Assembly (NCBI GenBank): GCA_955651735.1
Contig: CATPAM010000268.1
Location: 1 to 10,156 of the forward strand
Direction: 5' to 3'
Length of the DNA: 10,156 nucleotides
DNA from: Candidatus Acidiferrales bacterium
GTDB lineage: Bacteria; Acidobacteriota; Terriglobia; Acidiferrales; UBA7541
The notes under the pieces were generated by a model. It was not told where the DNA came from, ran no database searches, and saw nothing but the letters and a program-made list of their open reading frames with translations. This document shows, piece after piece, positions 7,017-10,156 of this stretch. The translations under genes and the position numbers were made by a program. Position 1 is the first letter of the stretch; each line of letters starts with the position of its first letter.

Positions 7017-7059
7017 ATGGCAGTTGCCCTGCGCCGCAGCCCGCCGCGCTCCGAACGCG

Positions 7060-7584
7060 CTACAGCTCCTCCACCGTGAAGTTCGCGTTGGTGTAAATGC
7101 AAATCTCACTGGCGATGCGCATGGCCTCGAGGCCCAGCTCCTTGGGGCTAAGCTTGGAATGCTTGAGCAGGGCGCGAGCAGCCGCGAGTGCATAGCTCCC
7201 ACCGGAGCCGATGGCACAGAGCCCGTCATCAGGCTCGATCACGTCGCCATTTCCGGAGAGAAGAAAGGTGGACTTGGTGTCGGCGACGATGAGGAGCGCT
7301 TCCAAATGGCGTAGTGCGCGGTCCTTGCGCCATTCCTTGGCCAGCTCGACGGAGGCTTTTTGCAAATTGCCGGAATGTTCCTGGAGCTTACCCTCAAAGC
7401 GCTCGAACAGCGAGATGGCGTCGGCGGTCGAGCCTGCAAAGCCCGCGATGACTTTGTCGTTGAACAGGCGGCGGGTCTTGCGCGCCGTGTGCTTCATCAC
7501 ATGATCGCCCATGGTCACCTGGCCATCGGCGATGAGCACGACTTTATTGTCCTTGCGCACGCACAGCACGGTAGTGCCATGCAT
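7060..7584 (-). CDS. hslV: ATP-dependent protease peptidase subunit HslV (ClpQ)
   Basis: The Thr-type peptidase of the HslUV complex, a dodecamer of proteasome beta-like subunits. Using the ATG at 7582-7584 gives 174 residues, close to the 176 of E. coli HslV. The sequence opens [14 protein letters not shown], so the nucleophile is Thr4 after a 3-residue propeptide. Other active-site residues are Asp20 (IADGQ, Asp17 in mature numbering), Lys36 (HTARK, Lys33) and the GSGG motif (126-129). The C-terminus [14 protein letters not shown] is typical. AGGGAAG lies 7 nt upstream of this ATG. A second ATG at 7609-7611 would add nine residues (MPSRQGSAL) but has no ribosome-binding site and sits where transcription should begin from the TATAAT at 7618-7623. 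The frame is open further upstream to 7731, but those residues do not look like HslV. It is first in the minus-strand unit, followed by hslU after a 182-bp gap. Confidence 0.96.
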   Translation of the reverse strand: MHGTTVLCVRKDNKVVLIADGQVTMGDHVMKHTARKTRRLFNDKVIAGFAGSTADAISLFERFEGKLQEHSGNLQKASVELAKEWRKDRALRHLEALLIVADTKSTFLLSGNGDVIEPDDGLCAIGSGGSYALAAARALLKHSKLSPKELGLEAMRIASEICIYTNANFTVEEL

Positions 7585-7591
7585 CAGTGCG

Positions 7592-7598
7592 CTTCCCT
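7592..7598 (-). promoter_or_regulatory. Ribosome-binding site favouring the short HslV start
   Basis: AGGGAAG on the minus strand, 7 nt before the ATG at 7582-7584. No comparable site precedes the in-frame ATG at 7609-7611, which supports the product beginning MHGTTVLC. Confidence 0.5.
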
Positions 7599-7617
7599 GG
7601 CGACTCGGCATTCGGCC

Positions 7618-7623
7618 ATTATA
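7618..7623 (-). promoter_or_regulatory. Candidate -10 element for hslVU
   Basis: A perfect TATAAT on the minus strand in the divergent spacer. Transcription would be expected to start about 6-7 nt downstream, near 7611, leaving a ~27-nt leader before the ATG at 7584. The -35 region at 17-nt spacing (GGAAGT) does not match TTGACA, so the promoter is either -10 dependent, activator dependent or read by an alternative sigma factor; no CTTGAAA-type heat-shock -35 is evident. Confidence 0.4.
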
Positions 7624-7683
7624 CCGCAGACCGCCGAATGACTTCCTCCGCGACAACATTTCGACTGGAAGAAACCGGTAAGT

Positions 7684-7712
7684 TTGTGCGGCCTTCCCCG
7701 GTAGCGTACACT
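7684..7712 (+). promoter_or_regulatory. Candidate sigma70-like promoter for the TldD/TldE-like pair
   Basis: TTGTGC (7684-7689), a 17-bp spacer and TACACT (7707-7712), matching the consensus at 3/6 and 4/6 positions. It lies 41-69 bp before the TTG start on the correct strand. The match is modest and is only a best guess for the plus-strand unit. Confidence 0.3.
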
Positions 7713-7752
7713 TAATAGCTCGACGCCCCATCTAACCCAGAGTGAGGATTCC

Positions 7753-9504
7753 TTGAAAACAATTGCTCGTAGTCGCAGTTATTTCTTTGCCGCCTTTGTG
7801 TCGTTGGCAATTGCCGGAGCGCTGAAGAGTCCGGCAGCGGCGGCCATGCCCCCCGATGCGCCGCAAGGAAAGCGCTCTCCGTTACTGGCCGTGATGCAAA
7901 CGGAGCTGGATCGCTCGTTCAAAACCCTGAGCGGCCAGGATCCGGCGGCGTACTTCATCGGTTACACCATTACGGATACGCAGCGCGCGGATGTTTCCGG
8001 CTCGAACGGTGCGCTGCTTTCGAGCAGTGAGAATCGCAACCGCTGGCTGGAAGTTTCCGTGCGAACGGGCAACTACGACCTGGATAACACGCACAAGATT
8101 GGCGAGCGGCAAGCACAGAATGGCGGTCCGGGAACGAGCGTGCCGATCGACGACGATCCGGAGGTCATGCGTCGCGAGATTTGGCTGGAAACGGACAAGC
8201 AGTACAGGTCCGCCGCGGAGTGGCTGATCAAGATCAAGACCGGGCGCGAAGTGAAAGTCGAAACCGCGGAGGGACGGGCGCCGGATTTCTCGCACGAGCA
8301 GCCGCAAACCTATATTGGCCCGGAAACTTCCTTTTTGCTCGAGCGCAAACCCTGGGAAGAAAAGGTACGCGCCTACACGAAAGCGTTTCGCGATTCGCCG
8401 GTGGTGATCAATTCCATCGTGACGTTTTCGGCGCAGGCGCAGAACGCCTATCACGTAACTAGTGAGGGCACACAATTGCAATTTGGGCAGATTCGCTACC
8501 GCTTGGAGCTCTTTATTCAGGGCAAAGCGCCGGACGGCATGGACCTGAACCGCTACTACAACTTTGATTGGGTCCATCCTTCCGATGTGCCGGACGACAA
8601 GGCCGTGTACGCAGCGGAAGCCACGATGCGCAAGGAGTTGGAGGGATTGGTCGCCGCGCCGATCAACGAGCCTTCCGTGGGCCCGGCCCTTCTAACGGGA
8701 CGCGCCGCCGCGGTTTTCTTCCATGAGGTTTTCGGGCATCGCGCGGAGGGCCACCGCCAGAAGGATGTGGCAGAAGGGCAGACCTTCGCGAAAAAAGTCG
8801 GGGAGCAGATTTTGCCGCCGTTCTTGAGCATTTCGGACGACACGACGATGAGCAAACTGGGTTCCACCGATTTGCTCGGCTATTACCAATACGACGACGA
8901 AGGCGTGGGTGCGAACCGCGTGGTCCTGGTGGACCATGGCGTGTTGAAGGATTTCGAAATGTCCCGCTCGCCGCTGGTCGGCTTTCCGCATTCAAACGGC
9001 CACGGCCGGCGGCAACTTGGTGCTTCCCCGGTTTCGCGGCAAGGCAACTTGATTGTGGAAAGCAGCAAGACCATGACCGATGCGCAGCTTCGCGCGAAGC
9101 TGATCGAGTTGATTAAGCAACAGGGCAGGCAGTTCGGCCTGTTGATCGATGACATCGCCGGCGGATTCACGTTCACCGGCCGTGGGCAGCCACAAGCATT
9201 TCAAGTGCTGCCGCTGGTGGTTTACAAGGTGTACGCCGATGGCCGGCCCGACGAGCTCGTGCGCGGGGTGGACATCGTCGGAACGCCGCTCGCCGCGTTG
9301 ACGAAGATCGTCGCTACCGGCGACAAACAGGAAGTATTTAACGGCTACTGTGGCGCTGAATCAGGCTCGGTGCCGGTGTCGGCGGCGTCGCCTGCGATTT
9401 TGACGTCCGAGCTGGAGGTGCAGAAGAAAGAAAGCTCCACGGATCGGCCGCCGATTTTGCCGGCGCCCGCACACGACATTATCAAGGCGGGAGGCCAGCA
9501 ATGA
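7753..9504 (+). CDS. Exported TldD/PmbA family metalloprotease (TldD-like, catalytic subunit)
   Basis: A 583-residue member of the TldD/PmbA (peptidase U62) family. In cytoplasmic TldD/TldE, TldD supplies a zinc site that degrades unfolded peptides and helps process substrates such as microcin B17 and CcdA. The zinc motif is HEVFGH at 324-329 (HExxxH) and the third ligand is likely C533 in GYCGAESGSVPV, equivalent to the CGKEGQSVPV-type segment of TldD. Unlike E. coli TldD, it starts with a signal peptide: basic IARSRS, hydrophobic YFFAAFVSLAIAGAL, then Ala-rich SPAAAAM, a likely signal peptidase I site. It is also about 100 residues longer than typical TldD. The start is TTG with GAGG (7744-7747) 5 nt upstream. 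It overlaps the next gene by ATGA, consistent with a co-translated partner. The precise substrate is unknown. Confidence 0.92.
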   Translation: MKTIARSRSYFFAAFVSLAIAGALKSPAAAAMPPDAPQGKRSPLLAVMQTELDRSFKTLSGQDPAAYFIGYTITDTQRADVSGSNGALLSSSENRNRWLEVSVRTGNYDLDNTHKIGERQAQNGGPGTSVPIDDDPEVMRREIWLETDKQYRSAAEWLIKIKTGREVKVETAEGRAPDFSHEQPQTYIGPETSFLLERKPWEEKVRAYTKAFRDSPVVINSIVTFSAQAQNAYHVTSEGTQLQFGQIRYRLELFIQGKAPDGMDLNRYYNFDWVHPSDVPDDKAVYAAEATMRKELEGLVAAPINEPSVGPALLTGRAAAVFFHEVFGHRAEGHRQKDVAEGQTFAKKVGEQILPPFLSISDDTTMSKLGSTDLLGYYQYDDEGVGANRVVLVDHGVLKDFEMSRSPLVGFPHSNGHGRRQLGASPVSRQGNLIVESSKTMTDAQLRAKLIELIKQQGRQFGLLIDDIAGGFTFTGRGQPQAFQVLPLVVYKVYADGRPDELVRGVDIVGTPLAALTKIVATGDKQEVFNGYCGAESGSVPVSAASPAILTSELEVQKKESSTDRPPILPAPAHDIIKAGGQQ

Positions 9505-10156
9505 GCTGCGTGCGGATGACAAAGGCATTTGCGTGGGCCGCAATTTTGCTGGCCTGCCTTGCACCCGCGGATGTCGCTCGTGCGGCACAGGCTGCGCAGG
9601 ACAATGACCAGACGCTGCGCGCGATGCGTGACGAAATGGCGCGCTCGAAAGCCCGTCTGGAGCTCAACATTCCCGGCACGCAGCAGCCGGTGCGTCCATA
9701 CTATGTCGAATACCGCTTGCTGGATCTCGACGTCCGCGAAATCGTGGCGGAGTTTGGCACGCTGGTAACCACCACGCGCGGACGCAACAGCTTCATGAAC
9801 TTTGAAGCGGGCGTCGGCAGCTACAAGCTGGACAGCTCCAATTTCATCAGCGATGAAGGCTTCCGCGGCTTCATCGGGTCGCAGGGCTCGGTTGGCATCG
9901 ACCGCGACTACGATTCGCTGCGCCAGGATCTGTGGATTGCCACGGACCAGGCCTTCAAGCATGCCGTGGAGACATACTCGCGCAAGCAAGCCTACCTGAG
10001 CAGCTTGGCGCGACAATCGAATATCGATGATTTCTCGAAATCCGAGCCGATCCAGCAGATTGAGCCGCTTGTCACGCCCGACTGGGGCAACCGCAATTGG
10101 GAGCAGGAAGCGCGGCAATCTTCGGCCACGCTCCGGCTGTTTCCGGACATTTACGA
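9501..10156 (+). CDS. Exported TldE/PmbA-like partner of the TldD-like protease, N-terminal part
   Basis: The first 218 codons of a gene that continues past the right edge; there is no stop codon in view. The ATG (9501-9503) overlaps the TGA of the TldD-like gene and is preceded by GGGAGG (9489-9494) at 6 nt, a strong site. The product begins with a signal peptide (MTKAFAWAAILLACLAPADVARA, cleavage probably after ARA). The mature part resembles the N-terminal domain of the neighbouring TldD-like protein and its relatives: DQTLRAMRDEMARS, then PYYVEYRLLD, a strand with GRNSF, and DYDSLRQDLWIATDQAFKHAVETYSRKQ. These match the first protein's MQTELDRSF, AAYFIGYTITD and DDPEVMRREIWLETDKQYRSA blocks. 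No HExxxH is seen in the visible part, but that region would lie beyond the edge, so catalytic status is undecided. Confidence 0.85.
   Translation, partial: MSCVRMTKAFAWAAILLACLAPADVARAAQAAQDNDQTLRAMRDEMARSKARLELNIPGTQQPVRPYYVEYRLLDLDVREIVAEFGTLVTTTRGRNSFMNFEAGVGSYKLDSSNFISDEGFRGFIGSQGSVGIDRDYDSLRQDLWIATDQAFKHAVETYSRKQAYLSSLARQSNIDDFSKSEPIQQIEPLVTPDWGNRNWEQEARQSSATLRLFPDIY

Noticed and set aside
6927..7019. A 30-codon minus-strand reading frame in the hslV-hslU gap (from ATG at 7017-7019)
   Set aside because: It has no good ribosome-binding site and no recognisable feature, and overlaps the inverted repeats.
9345..10118. A 257-codon minus-strand open frame opposite the second TldD/TldE-like gene
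   Set aside because: The plus strand encodes a signal peptide plus TldD-family blocks with a strong ribosome-binding site; the antisense frame shows no family features.

Overview
The window is about 60% GC and fully bacterial, with dense gene packing. It most resembles an Acidobacteriota (Terriglobia-like) chromosome. That assignment rests on the protein flavour and on dispersed intergenic palindromes of two types (GGGGCTGAAGCCCC, and GTCATnCTGA...CGAAGGACC) that I associate with that phylum; it is an inference, not a search result. I see no mobile element, CRISPR array, tRNA or rRNA.

Layout. Two transcription units diverge from a 168-bp spacer at 7585-7752. To the left, on the minus strand, run hslV, hslU, a fibronectin type III lipoprotein, a four-TM membrane protein, a fumarylacetoacetate hydrolase (FAH) family enzyme, a one-TM DUF3592-like protein, a small two-TM protein, an acyl-CoA carboxylase beta (carboxyltransferase) subunit, and the first 61 codons of an exported S9-type (prolyl oligopeptidase-like) peptidase cut by the window edge. 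To the right, on the plus strand, lie two overlapping genes for an exported TldD/TldE-like metalloprotease pair; the second is cut by the window edge. That second gene and the S9 fragment are open at the window ends.

Spacing. No stretch above 300 bp lacks a gene. The longest non-coding gaps are 2003-2251, which holds a degenerate dispersed repeat, and 2699-2928, which holds two REP-like palindromes. The 182-bp gap between hslV and hslU (6878-7059) is unusually long for this pair and contains three inverted repeats. hslU to lipoprotein, lipoprotein to four-TM protein, and four-TM protein to FAH are 16, 40 and 35 bp apart, consistent with one operon. The small TM gene, the carboxylase gene and the S9 gene overlap by 8 and 20 bp and look translationally coupled.

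How they fit together. HslUV is an ATP-dependent cytoplasmic protease, and the divergent TldD/TldE-like pair and the S9 peptidase are predicted to act outside the cytoplasm, so the window is rich in proteolysis genes. The carboxylase subunit and FAH enzyme are metabolic. Four of the ten genes (carboxylase, DUF3592-like, four-TM, TldD-like) appear to start at TTG, each with a visible Shine-Dalgarno sequence. I see mostly ordinary housekeeping content and no convincing new multi-gene system. The most useful second looks are the exported TldD/TldE-like pair, the structured hslV-hslU spacer, and the cysteine at the carboxylase specificity position.
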